A stretch of 22,593 nucleotides of DNA from a virus: positions 1 through 22,593 of the IMG/VR virus record IMGVR_UViG_3300025079_000031; one strand, given 5' to 3'. Below the pieces are notes generated by a model. That model ran no database searches. It worked only from the letters and a program-made list of their open reading frames with translations, and was not told where the DNA came from. Position numbers and translations under genes: made by a program. Shown piece after piece: positions 10,851 to 18,945 of the stretch (position 1 is its first letter; each line of letters opens with the position of its first letter).

Positions 10851-11060
10851 GGGATTATTTATTAAAAACGTTAGGGTACCTGTGAATTATGAGAAAAATG
10901 GCTTGTTTCCGCCATTATCTACCACCTCATTTCACCCACGGTAACGCACGGCGAGTAGGCTAAGACCATGTTTCAAATTTTCAGCCATCAATTTTTCATA
11001 TGAAACACTTTTTTATAGGGTATACCCCTTTTTTTTAGTATAAAGAGGGTAGGAGTCCCA
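10851..11060. promoter_or_regulatory. TerL leader: hairpins, palindrome and shared 12-mer
   Basis: This stretch before TerL holds no gene. It has a hairpin AATGGC-(8 nt)-GCCATT (10897-10916), a 7-bp inverted pair TGTTTCA (10969-10975)/TGAAACA (11001-11007), a perfect palindrome GGGTATACCC (11018-11027) followed by a run of eight T, and TATAAAGAGGGT (11039-11050), also present before TerS. AGGAG at 11051-11055 is the TerL ribosome site. Palindrome plus T run could terminate upstream transcription or bind a regulator. Confidence 0.5.
11039..11050 (+). promoter_or_regulatory. TATAAAGAGGGT word, copy 2
   Basis: Second exact copy of the 12-mer seen at 9259-9270. It is followed directly by the AGGAG ribosome site and the TerL ATG 10 nt downstream. 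If it is a promoter, the TerL mRNA would start very close to its Shine-Dalgarno. Confidence 0.45.
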
Positions 11061-12524
11061 ATGGATCAAAAAAATAATAAATTTGAAAAGTATTCGGACG
11101 AAGAATTAAGGCTTTTATTAGCAATTGCGATGCAAGATGATGCAGCCAAGGCAAAAGATAGCTTTATGCACTTTGTTAAAATGGTCTGGCCTGAATTTAT
11201 TGATGGATATCACCACAATGTAATGGCTCAAAAATTTGAAGACATAGCATCTGGCAAGTTAAAGCGATTAATTGTCAATATGCCACCAAGACACACTAAA
11301 TCAGAATTTGCTTCGTACTTATTTCCAGCTTGGTTGATGGGTAAGAAACCAAAAACAAAGATAATCCAAGCAACTCACACAGCAGAGCTCTCATATAGGT
11401 TTGGTAGAAAAATGCGTAACCTTATGGACGACGAAGGATACAAGAAAATATTTAAAGATGTTCGATTACGTGCAGATAGTAAAGCATCGGGACGTTGGGA
11501 AACAAATCATGCAGGAGAATATTTTGGAGCTGGTATTGGAGGTGCTATTACTGGACGTGGTGCAGATCTATTGATCATTGATGATCCTCATTCAGAGCAA
11601 AGCATCAGTGAAACTAATTTTGATAATGCATTTGAGTGGTATATGTCAGGACCAAGGCAACGTTTACAACCAGGTGGAGCTATAGTTGTCGTAATGACAC
11701 GTTGGTCGGAGCGCGACTTGACGGGCCGTTTAATAAAACAACAAGCAGAAACTAAAGCGGATCAATGGGAGGTAGTAGAGTTCCCTGCTTTACTTCCAAG
11801 TGGCAAACCTATTTGGCCCGAGTATTGGAAACAACAAGAACTAGAGTCTATTAAATCAAACTTACCTGTTATGTCGTGGGAGGCGCAATATCAACAACAA
11901 CCAACGTCTCAAGAAGGAGCAATTATTAAACGCGAATGGTGGAAGATGTGGGATAAAGAAGATATGCCTCAACTAGTTCATATTATTCAAAGTTATGACA
12001 CCGCCTTTAGTAAAAAAGAAAAAGCCGATTTCAGTGCCATTAGTACATGGGGAATTTTTAAAGCAGGATATAATCAGGATCAAATTATATTATTAGATTG
12101 TATCAAAGAGCGTTGGGAATTTCCTGAATTGAAAAAAATTGCTTTAGAACAGTATGAGTATTGGGAACCTGAAACAATTATTGTTGAAGCTAAAGCAAGT
12201 GGCATGCCTTTGATACAAGAACTTAGACAAGTAGGAATTCCTGTGGTAAGTTATTCGCCGTCACGTGGTAACGATAAGTTAACAAGAGTAAATTCTGTGT
12301 CTCCTATTTTTGAAGCGGGTCAAGTGTGGGCTCCTGAAGGAAAAAAATTCGCGGAAGAAATGATTGAAGAATGCGCCGCATTTCCTTATGGTGAGCATGA
12401 TGATTTAGTTGATAGTATGACGCAAGCCTTAATGCGTTATCGTCAAGGTAATTTTATTGCGCTGAAGGATGATTATGAAGACCCGATTAAACCTATTTAC
12501 GAACAACAACCCGAGTATTATTAA
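11061..12524 (+). CDS. terL: terminase large subunit
   Basis: The 487-aa packaging motor and nuclease. The N-terminal ATPase shows a P-loop region VNMPPRHTKSEFA (about 72-84; PPRHTKS replaces the classic GKT loop, as in many large terminases) and Walker B LLIIDD (170-175). It also has an AVVVMTRWSERD coupling-motif region. The C-terminal RNase-H-like nuclease shows SYDTAF with D313, IIVEAKASG with E376 and a final acidic motif HDDLVDSM (D447/D448). The ATG at 11061 has AGGAG 5 nt upstream, which fixes the start. Its stop is directly followed by the ATG of the next gene. The length fits a complete enzyme of the terminase_6 type. Confidence 0.95.
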   Translation: MDQKNNKFEKYSDEELRLLLAIAMQDDAAKAKDSFMHFVKMVWPEFIDGYHHNVMAQKFEDIASGKLKRLIVNMPPRHTKSEFASYLFPAWLMGKKPKTKIIQATHTAELSYRFGRKMRNLMDDEGYKKIFKDVRLRADSKASGRWETNHAGEYFGAGIGGAITGRGADLLIIDDPHSEQSISETNFDNAFEWYMSGPRQRLQPGGAIVVVMTRWSERDLTGRLIKQQAETKADQWEVVEFPALLPSGKPIWPEYWKQQELESIKSNLPVMSWEAQYQQQPTSQEGAIIKREWWKMWDKEDMPQLVHIIQSYDTAFSKKEKADFSAISTWGIFKAGYNQDQIILLDCIKERWEFPELKKIALEQYEYWEPETIIVEAKASGMPLIQELRQVGIPVVSYSPSRGNDKLTRVNSVSPIFEAGQVWAPEGKKFAEEMIEECAAFPYGEHDDLVDSMTQALMRYRQGNFIALKDDYEDPIKPIYEQQPEYY

Positions 12525-14801
12525 ATGGTAGCTCAAGCTGCAATACCTCTAGCGATGCTTGCATCAAGCATGGGGTTATCTATTCCTGCTGTTGTTGATT
12601 ATTTTAAAGGACAAAATGTAGATCTTTCAAATTATGGAGAGAATGATTTAGTAGATATTGAAACAATATTTCCTCAAACAGAGTCGCAACGAATTAAAGA
12701 ATTTAAAACATATGAAGATAGTTTTTACACACCAAAACCTGTCACAGAAAATACAGATCTTAGTGATATTATTTTACAAACAAAAAAAGATGATGATGAA
12801 AAAATAACAACGATAGACCAAGAAGGAAACGTGTTACCTGATCTTCCCGATCAAATGCCCGATCCTAATGATGATGGACCAAAGATAGATATTAATTGGA
12901 AACGATTAGCAGAAATTTTAATGGAGAAAGCGGTTGATCAAACAGTCACTAAATTAGAAGATAAAGTTATAGATATTCAAAAGAAAAAAAAGAAAGGTGT
13001 TAATTTTGCTCCTGAAAAAACAGATAACATTACACGGTTACATAAAATGCGATTACAAAATATTATTGATGGTAAGACTGATACGTATCCAGGCGGTCCA
13101 CAAAATGAGCGTATAGTTTTAAATGGTCCTGAAGGATCTGATTTACCTCCTATTGCTATAGGGAATATTAATTTTGAAGATTGGACAAATAAAATTACAT
13201 TAAGTGATGAAGAAATTTTTAATCAAAAGGATTGGTATAAAAAAGTATATGAGAGTTTTGATGTTGTTACTGGAGGAGATAAAGATCTTCGTGATAAAGT
13301 AGCAAGAGCATGGTTATCAGGACAAATTAACGAGTCTCCCACAAATGCTTTAACCAATGTTTTATATATTTATGAGCAATACAAAAGAGGTGTTGCGTTT
13401 GATGACGTAAAAGGAAAAGGTCTTCCTGCACCAACAAATAATATTAAAAGCATTATTTACGGAAAAGATATTGAAAGTGGTATTGGTCCAAAGATAGCTG
13501 ATTTTATTGATGCGGGTGAAGGTTTAGTAACGCGTTCCATTATGAATAATGACACGGCAGGCGGTTCGCCGTTCGTGGTCGACGTTCATACAGCAAGAGA
13601 TACAGGAATGGTAGATCCTACTTACTTAAATAAACTTCGAGAACTTGGTTACATTGTTCCAGAAAATATTAAAACTGATTTTGGTGCGGGTGGTATAGCA
13701 GGAACTAAATATGAAAACAGATCTTTATTTGGTCAAGATCTTACAAAATATTTAAATGATATAAACTGGAAAGGTAAGAACGATTGGATCCCTGCAGAAG
13801 TTCAAGCCATTGGATGGATGAACTTAACAAAAATGTATGGTGAACTAGGTACTAGTGGAGATATTGATATGGCACTTAATAGAAACTTGCGTCGTCTTTC
13901 TATGGAAGTCGATCCTGGTGAAGGAAGTCCATGGTCAGTAGTGTATGGAGAAAAATATAATGCCTTACCTGACGATAAAAAATTTAAAGTAAGTGAAGAA
14001 GTGACAGCTAAAGCGATTGAATATGTTAGAGAACTTACAGGAGTTGATTTTAGTGGAACTGTTCACGGTACAGGTGGATGGGAACTGTATCAAAATCCAT
14101 CAACCGTGCAACAAGCCTACATGTCAAAAGAAACCGCAAAAGACGCGGCAGCTAAACTTGCCTATATGCTTAATCAAACAGAGGTATGGGTTAATACGGC
14201 AAAAGAGTTAACAAAGAATCCTAATCATTTTTCTTTAGATATTGTTGAAGATGGGTCAGAAAATCTACGTGATAGTGATACATTGAAATCTTTATTTGAA
14301 AGAATTATAAACGCGGATCCTAATGGTTTATTTCGTGGTTATCAACCTATAATAGTAGACGGAAATGCAGGAATTCGTATAATTATAGACAAAGATGCTA
14401 TTAAGAATTCTCCTTTAAAAAAAGCAGATATACTGCCTTATATTCAAGAATTTACTCAAAATCAGCTTAATGATATTACAAATGATTTGAATTTAGATGC
14501 TAATACGTATATATCTGAAATAGAATTAGAGAAACTAGTTAACAATTGGAAAAAGGATAAACAAGGTGGCGGTTTTAAAAACAACTTTAGTGACGACTCC
14601 TCAACAACTTCCGAAGGTGGAGGCAGGCCAAACATCTATAATTATGCAGAACAACTTACGAAGTTCTTCTCAAAAATCCTCCAAAGAGAATCAACCAACA
14701 TCTCAGACACAACCAAAAAAATAACAAAGAAAAAATTAGGTGGATCTATTGATATACCTACATTTCATTTTGGTGGCTTTATAGACATTAATAGGTTATA
14801 A
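12525..14801 (+). CDS. 758-aa protein with OGG/HhH-GPD-like motif, unknown role
   Basis: Its ATG follows the TerL stop without a gap, and portal follows 6 nt later. Residues 1-25 are hydrophobic (AAIPLAMLASSMGLSIP), then an acidic, disordered region to about 200. The middle contains SGIGPKIADFID (K323) and, 30 residues on, VVDVHTARD (D353). These match the hairpin-Lys and 'VDVH' catalytic-Asp motifs of OGG1-type DNA glycosylases (PGVGTKVAD and VDVH in human OGG1). Then WIPAEVQAIGWMN (about 424) gives a structural helix. The C terminus is basic and Gly-Gly rich (KKKLGGSIDIP, FHFGGFIDI). Known: a VDVH motif with Lys marks bifunctional glycosylases. Inference: a fold relative used in head or DNA processing. 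It may also be a purely structural protein. Confidence 0.55.
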   Translation: MVAQAAIPLAMLASSMGLSIPAVVDYFKGQNVDLSNYGENDLVDIETIFPQTESQRIKEFKTYEDSFYTPKPVTENTDLSDIILQTKKDDDEKITTIDQEGNVLPDLPDQMPDPNDDGPKIDINWKRLAEILMEKAVDQTVTKLEDKVIDIQKKKKKGVNFAPEKTDNITRLHKMRLQNIIDGKTDTYPGGPQNERIVLNGPEGSDLPPIAIGNINFEDWTNKITLSDEEIFNQKDWYKKVYESFDVVTGGDKDLRDKVARAWLSGQINESPTNALTNVLYIYEQYKRGVAFDDVKGKGLPAPTNNIKSIIYGKDIESGIGPKIADFIDAGEGLVTRSIMNNDTAGGSPFVVDVHTARDTGMVDPTYLNKLRELGYIVPENIKTDFGAGGIAGTKYENRSLFGQDLTKYLNDINWKGKNDWIPAEVQAIGWMNLTKMYGELGTSGDIDMALNRNLRRLSMEVDPGEGSPWSVVYGEKYNALPDDKKFKVSEEVTAKAIEYVRELTGVDFSGTVHGTGGWELYQNPSTVQQAYMSKETAKDAAAKLAYMLNQTEVWVNTAKELTKNPNHFSLDIVEDGSENLRDSDTLKSLFERIINADPNGLFRGYQPIIVDGNAGIRIIIDKDAIKNSPLKKADILPYIQEFTQNQLNDITNDLNLDANTYISEIELEKLVNNWKKDKQGGGFKNNFSDDSSTTSEGGGRPNIYNYAEQLTKFFSKILQRESTNISDTTKKITKKKLGGSIDIPTFHFGGFIDINRL

Positions 14802-14807
14802 AAAATT

Positions 14808-17189
14808 ATGGCTGATAATAATATTGATCAAAAAATACAATCAATTGTTGGTGAAACAATTGAAGATGCAATTGAAAACGAAGAACCTGTCGAAATAGAA
14901 ATAGTTACTGAAGAAACTATTGTTGATGATGAACCAATAGAACAAGACTTTTATGGTAATTTAGCGGAGGACATGGACGACGGTGATCTAGGAGTTATTG
15001 CTAGTGATCTTATGGGTGATTATGAAAATGATCGGGCGTCACGCGAAGAGTGGGCCCATACTTACACACAAGGATTAGATTTACTTGGAGTAAAATTTCA
15101 AGAAAGAACAAGACCGTTTCGCGGTGCGAGTTCCGTTACACATCCTTTATTAGCAGAAGCTGTTACACAATTTAGTTCAACCGCCTTTAAAGAAATGATG
15201 CCATCTGATGGTCCTGTGAGAACGCGTGTCGTGGGAAAAGAATCAGTTGAAGTATATCAACAATCACAACGCGTAAAAGAATTCATGAATTATAATCTTA
15301 CACAAGTAATGGAAGAGTACACGCCTGAACTTGATCAGATGTTATTTTATTTACCCCTCAGTGGTTCCACATTTAAAAAAGTATATTACGATGCGCAACT
15401 TGGAAGAGCCGTGTCAAAATTTGTTCCAGCCGAAGATCTTGTTGTCCCTTACACGGCAAGTGATTTAGATTCCTGTGAACGTGTTACACATCTTGTTAGA
15501 TTATCAGAAAATGATGTACGTAAAAAACAAGTGGCAGGTTTTTACCGAGATATTGATATTACGCCATCCCCTTCTGATACACCAACGTACAGCACAGGAA
15601 ATATTAAAGATGCTATTAATAATTTAGAGGGTCTTCAACCAACGGGCGAATCAGAAACAGTTTCTATTTTAGAGTTTCATGTAAACTTAGATCTTATAGG
15701 TTATGAAGATAAACAAGGTGATGAGGAAACAGGAATTAAACTTCCCTACATTGTAACTCTAGAAGAGTCTTCAGGAAAAGTTTTATCTATTCGTCGTAAC
15801 TATGATGAAGATGATTCATTATTTAAAAAGAAACAATATTTTGTTCATTACAAATTTTTACCAGGTTTAGGATTTTATGGTTTTGGTTTAATACATTTAA
15901 TTGGTGGCCTATCGCGTACCGCGACACAAGCATTACGTCAATTAATTGATGCTGGAACATTAGCTAATCTTCCTGCGGGTTTCAAGACACGTGGTCTACG
16001 GATCGCCGATAATGATGAACCCTTACAACCAGGAGAATTTAGAGATGTTGATGCACCGTCTGGTGCAATTCGAGAAGGCTTAATGCCATTACCTTATAAA
16101 GAACCATCACAAACATTATTTGGTTTACTTGGTTTTGTTGTTGATGCAGGTCAACGCTTTGCACAAATTGCGGACATGCAAGTAGGTGATGCAAATCAAG
16201 GTGCCCCTGTTGGAACGACAATTGCTTTATTAGAACGCGGTTCGCGTATCATGAGTAGCATTCACAAAAGAATGTATTATGCAATGCAAACAGAATTTAA
16301 ATTATTAGCTAAAGTTATTCAAACATATCTTCCTGAGGAATATCCTTATGCCGTTGTTGGAGGAGATAGATCTATTAAACAAACAGATTTCGATGAACGC
16401 GTGGATATTATTCCCGTTGCAGATCCGAACATATTCTCCATGGCACAACGCATTCAGTTGGCACAGACTCAGCTTCAGTTAGCAACGAGTGCGCCTCAAC
16501 TTCACAACGTGAAAGAAGCTTATATTCGCATGTACGAGGCTTTGGGCGTTTCGGATATTGACAAGATTATGAAATTGGAAAAACCCGAACCTATGAGCCC
16601 ATCCATGGAGAACCGTAAATTAATTGAAGAAGATAAGATTGAAGCATACGAAGGACAAAATCATGATGCACATATTCAAGCACATATACTTTTTGGTTTA
16701 TCACCAATTGTTCAGTTAATGCCTCAGATAGGTGTTGAGTTAAATAAACATATTTTACAACATGTCACAATTAAGGCAAAAGAAGCAGTAGCTCAACAAA
16801 TAGAACAAGCAGAAAAACAAATGGGTCAAGTAGCAGAGGGTGGAGATCTAGAGTTAATGTCTGAAGCACAGATTGCCACATTAGAGGCACAATTCATGGG
16901 CGAAGTACAACAACTACAAGCACAAATGAGTGGTGAAGGACAACCAGACCCTGTTATTCAATTAAAACAACAAGAATTACAACAACGAGCAATGAATGAT
17001 CAAGCTAAACTACAATTTGATCAATCTAAACTTGGTTTTGAACAACAAAAATTACAACAAAAAGATGCTATTGATAATGCAAGAATTGACTCTCAGGAAG
17101 ATATTGCGCAACTAAGAGCCAATATTAATCTTAAAAAACTAGATGCTCAAGGTAAAGGACCAGGTTTTCAATATAAAAATGCTAAATAA
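14808..17189 (+). CDS. portal protein
   Basis: A 793-aa protein in the portal position between TerL and the scaffold/capsid genes. After an acidic N-terminal 50 residues it shows the portal core: EDMDDGDLGVIASDLMGDYE, then RTRPFRGASSVTHPLLAEAV, SSTAFKEMMPSDGPVRTRVV and YLPLSGSTFKKVYYD, all typical of marine podo- and siphovirus portals. The stem/clip region contains FLPGLGFYGFGLIHLIGGLS and the DMQVGDANQGAPVGTTIALL segment. The last 170 residues are Gln-rich coiled coil (about 650-780). It forms the 12-subunit DNA channel and head-tail connector. No clear ribosome site is seen in the 6-nt gap. The recognised blocks and the length make this a safe call. Confidence 0.9.
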   Translation: MADNNIDQKIQSIVGETIEDAIENEEPVEIEIVTEETIVDDEPIEQDFYGNLAEDMDDGDLGVIASDLMGDYENDRASREEWAHTYTQGLDLLGVKFQERTRPFRGASSVTHPLLAEAVTQFSSTAFKEMMPSDGPVRTRVVGKESVEVYQQSQRVKEFMNYNLTQVMEEYTPELDQMLFYLPLSGSTFKKVYYDAQLGRAVSKFVPAEDLVVPYTASDLDSCERVTHLVRLSENDVRKKQVAGFYRDIDITPSPSDTPTYSTGNIKDAINNLEGLQPTGESETVSILEFHVNLDLIGYEDKQGDEETGIKLPYIVTLEESSGKVLSIRRNYDEDDSLFKKKQYFVHYKFLPGLGFYGFGLIHLIGGLSRTATQALRQLIDAGTLANLPAGFKTRGLRIADNDEPLQPGEFRDVDAPSGAIREGLMPLPYKEPSQTLFGLLGFVVDAGQRFAQIADMQVGDANQGAPVGTTIALLERGSRIMSSIHKRMYYAMQTEFKLLAKVIQTYLPEEYPYAVVGGDRSIKQTDFDERVDIIPVADPNIFSMAQRIQLAQTQLQLATSAPQLHNVKEAYIRMYEALGVSDIDKIMKLEKPEPMSPSMENRKLIEEDKIEAYEGQNHDAHIQAHILFGLSPIVQLMPQIGVELNKHILQHVTIKAKEAVAQQIEQAEKQMGQVAEGGDLELMSEAQIATLEAQFMGEVQQLQAQMSGEGQPDPVIQLKQQELQQRAMNDQAKLQFDQSKLGFEQQKLQQKDAIDNARIDSQEDIAQLRANINLKKLDAQGKGPGFQYKNAK

Positions 17190-17415
17190 AACATTAATAA
17201 CACCACAACAATTATTTGATAGTTACATTGATCTTCTTGATAAATTTGTCAAAGATACAGTAACTAATGATAATTTAGCTTTAATTATGGCAGAAGTTTT
17301 AATGGTTAAAGTAAAAGAATTGTTTGAAGGTAAAGGATATAGTGAAGACCAGACTTTACTATTTATTCAACATGCTTTACAAGAATTAGATGAAGATAAA
17401 CCAACAATTCACTAG
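17179..17415 (+). CDS. small helical protein after portal, unknown
   Basis: A 78-aa helical protein, MLNKTLITPQQLFDSYIDLL, then LIMAEVLMVKVKELFEGKGY and a Glu-rich C terminus. I choose the ATG at 17179, which overlaps the portal end by 11 nt; the ATG at 17143 would overlap it by 47 nt and add only 12 residues. It is acidic, with long amphipathic helices and no membrane segment. Position suggests a portal- or scaffold-linked accessory protein; no family recognised. Confidence 0.5.
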   Translation: MLNKTLITPQQLFDSYIDLLDKFVKDTVTNDNLALIMAEVLMVKVKELFEGKGYSEDQTLLFIQHALQELDEDKPTIH

Positions 17416-17423
17416 GAGATAAC

Positions 17424-17663
17424 ATGGCATTAAATAATCCAAAACCAAAATTTATAAATGGTTCTCTATATCCAAATGCTAAAATGACAGTTTCAAAAGA
17501 TATGAATCCTTATGCAGGACCCCATGTAAATCAAACTGCAATAGCTGATGTTTATAGTGCAACAATGGAAGGACCAAAAGTTACACAAAACTTAGGATCT
17601 GGACCAAAAGGACAACGTAGTAAAGTTCAAATTAAAAAAGTAGCATTCAAAGGTTTAAAATAG
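17424..17663 (+). CDS. small basic conserved phage protein
   Basis: A 79-aa protein with AGGAG 7 nt before the ATG. It is rich in Lys, Gly and Pro (NPKPKFINGSLYPNAKMTVS; NPYAGPHVNQTAI; GPKVTQNLGSGPKGQRSK) and ends KVAFKGLK, so probably unfolded on its own and bound to DNA or a capsid partner. Similar 'KPKF..GSLYP' proteins occur after portal genes in marine phages, without known function. A TATAAT lies at its stop codon and may start the lysis transcript. Confidence 0.58.
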   Translation: MALNNPKPKFINGSLYPNAKMTVSKDMNPYAGPHVNQTAIADVYSATMEGPKVTQNLGSGPKGQRSKVQIKKVAFKGLK

Positions 17664-17669
17664 TATAAT
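17664..17669 (+). promoter_or_regulatory. candidate -10 box before the lysis block
   Basis: A perfect TATAAT immediately after the preceding stop codon, 23 nt before the ATG at 17693. The -35 at 17-nt spacing (TAGCAT) is poor. It may start a separate transcript for the holin block, but AT-rich chance is possible. Confidence 0.35.
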
Positions 17670-17692
17670 CCTGTTTTAACAAAGGAGGTTTT

Positions 17693-17812
17693 ATGAACCT
17701 ATTAAAAGATCTATGGGCTCACCTTAAAGAGTGGAGCGACTGGAAAATGAAGGACTGGATTAAAGCTGCTATTGTAGCTGTAATCGTAATTATTATTATC
17801 GGAGCCATTTAA
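17693..17812 (+). CDS. 39-aa membrane microprotein, likely lysis-linked
   Basis: ATG preceded by a perfect AAGGAGG 4 nt upstream. The product is MNLLKDLWAHLKEWSDWKMK then DWIKAAIVAVIVIIIIGAI: an amphipathic, Trp-rich N-terminal helix and a very hydrophobic C-terminal segment of about 17 residues. It overlaps the 3TM holin start (TAATG), so the two are made in a fixed ratio. The arrangement fits an antiholin, a pinholin partner or another regulator of lysis timing; no homology supports one over the others. Confidence 0.62.
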   Translation: MNLLKDLWAHLKEWSDWKMKDWIKAAIVAVIVIIIIGAI

Positions 17813-18225
17813 TGGCATTCGGATTGCTATCTGGTTTACTAGGCGGTAAAGACGGCGCTTTAAAACAAGTAGCTTCCGTTATCGATTCAATTCATACATC
17901 AGAAGAAGAGAAATTAGATAAAAAAATTATAATGCAACGCATTCAACAAAAGCTTGCAGAAAAACAATTAGATGTTAATGCAAAGGAAGCCAGCCATCGC
18001 AGCGTATTCGTTGCTGGCTGGCGACCATTTATAGGTTGGATCGGAGGGCTTGCTTTAATGTTTTCTTTCATCCTATCTCCCTGTATTGAATGGTATGCAA
18101 AATTTGCAGGTATAGATATTATGCCTCCTGCCATAGAAACTGGGCCCCTTCTAGCAATTGTCACTTCAATGCTTGGCGTCGCTGGTATGAGAAGTTTTGA
18201 GAAGGCAAAGGGTTTAACAAAATGA
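17812..18225 (+). CDS. 3TM holin (gene-transfer-agent type)
   Basis: A 137-aa protein matching the 3TM holin family described for gene-transfer-agent release. It has an amphipathic N terminus (FGLLSGLLGGKDGALKQVAS), a charged coiled region (EEEKLDKKIIMQRIQQKLAEK) and a basic hinge (ASHRSVFVAGWRPFIGW). The hydrophobic segments begin at about residues 68, 88 and 110, and it ends GMRSFEKAKG. Such holins permeabilise the inner membrane so the endolysin, here encoded 1.05 kb downstream, reaches the wall. The ATG overlaps the previous stop. The VAGWRPFIGW stretch is the most distinctive part. Confidence 0.85.
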   Translation: MAFGLLSGLLGGKDGALKQVASVIDSIHTSEEEKLDKKIIMQRIQQKLAEKQLDVNAKEASHRSVFVAGWRPFIGWIGGLALMFSFILSPCIEWYAKFAGIDIMPPAIETGPLLAIVTSMLGVAGMRSFEKAKGLTK

Positions 18226-18341
18226 AAAAGAGTTCACAGAAAAAAGTTAAAAAAGTAATTAAAGGTTTAAAAAAAGCATCTAATACACATGCTAAACAAG
18301 CTAGAACTTTACAAAAAGTTATGGGAAAAAGAGGAAAATAA
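18222..18341 (+). CDS. 39-aa lysine-rich microprotein
   Basis: A 39-codon frame whose ATG overlaps the holin stop (ATGA) and whose stop overlaps the next ATG (TAATG), so it is very likely translated. Sequence MKKSSQKKVKKVIKGLKKAS, then NTHAKQARTLQKVMGKRGK, with about 15 Lys/Arg of 39 residues and no acidic residue. It should bind nucleic acid or a membrane surface. It resembles the other basic proteins that follow and may be an internal capsid or DNA-condensing peptide. Confidence 0.6.
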   Translation: MKKSSQKKVKKVIKGLKKASNTHAKQARTLQKVMGKRGK

Positions 18342-18676
18342 TGGTTAAGAGAAAATTAAAAGATTTAAGTGGTGATGGTAAAATAACTCGTAAAGATGTT
18401 TTAATTGGCAGAGGCGTTATTAAGAAAAAAAAAGGTGGAATGGCTAAAGGATCTAGAGAAGGTTCTGTCATTGATACACCTGTCTCTTTTGCTAAAGGCG
18501 GTAAATTAGATATTAAAAAAGCTATTAAGAAACCTGGAGCTTTGCGTAAATCTCTTGGTGTTAAAAAAGGAGAGAAAATTCCTACAAGTAAATTAAACAA
18601 AGCTGCAAAAGCAAAGGGTAAACTTGGTCAACGAGCAAGATTTGCTAAAACATTATCTAGGTTAAGAAAAAAATAA
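18341..18676 (+). CDS. basic protein with GG motifs, unknown
   Basis: A 111-aa strongly basic protein: KRKLKDLSGDGKITRKDVL, then KKKKGGMAKGSREGSV, FAKGGKLDIKKAIKK, and a C-terminal KKGEKIPTSKLNKAAKAKGKL. DLSGDGKITRKDVL resembles an EF-hand-like loop (D-x-[ND]-x-G-x-[IV]-[TS]-x-x-[DE]) and may bind calcium, a single loop only. Two 'KGG' turns recur in its neighbours. Coupled at both ends by TAATG overlaps. Known-type basic phage proteins of this kind occur in virions, but here that is inference. Confidence 0.58.
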   Translation: MVKRKLKDLSGDGKITRKDVLIGRGVIKKKKGGMAKGSREGSVIDTPVSFAKGGKLDIKKAIKKPGALRKSLGVKKGEKIPTSKLNKAAKAKGKLGQRARFAKTLSRLRKK

Positions 18677-18945
18677 TGGGTAAACTTTGCGCAAAAGGTA
18701 AAGCAGCAGCTAAACGTAAATTTAAAGTATATCCAAGTGCATATGCTAACATGTATGCAAGTTCAATTTGTTCTGGCAAAACAGTTGAGGGTGGTAGAAA
18801 AAAACCAAAGAAAAAAGCTGATGGAGGAATGATTAATAAAGTTTCTCAACAACGAAAAAAAATATCTAATTACAATCAAGGTGGCATAGCTAAAGGTTGT
18901 GGTGGTATTAAGGAAAATAGAAGAAAAGTAACCACAGTAGCATAA
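18676..18945 (+). CDS. basic Cys-containing protein, conserved viral family
   Basis: An 89-aa basic protein starting GKLCAKGKAAAKRKFKVYPS, then AYANMYASSICSGKTVEGG and KKKADGGMINKV. The 'C-x-x-GKAAAKRKF.VYPSAYAN..A...C' block is a recognisable motif of short viral proteins seen in cyanophages and other large-genome viruses, with unknown function; C5 and C32 could bind zinc with a partner. The second half is low-complexity with 'NQGGIAKGCGG'. Start and stop are both TAATG overlaps. It is probably DNA-associated. Confidence 0.62.
   Translation: MGKLCAKGKAAAKRKFKVYPSAYANMYASSICSGKTVEGGRKKPKKKADGGMINKVSQQRKKISNYNQGGIAKGCGGIKENRRKVTTVA

Noticed and set aside
14017-14211. Second open frame inside the 758-aa gene
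   Set aside because: Entirely inside the large frame, no motif and no ribosome site; the larger frame has coherent sequence.
16039-16221. Minus-strand frame opposite the portal gene
   Set aside because: Low-complexity His/Gln/Leu antisense of portal codons, without ribosome site.
18319-18600. Minus-strand frame opposite the basic GG protein gene
   Set aside because: Hydrophobic sequence is the antisense of a lysine-rich coding strand; overlapped junctions support the plus-strand genes.
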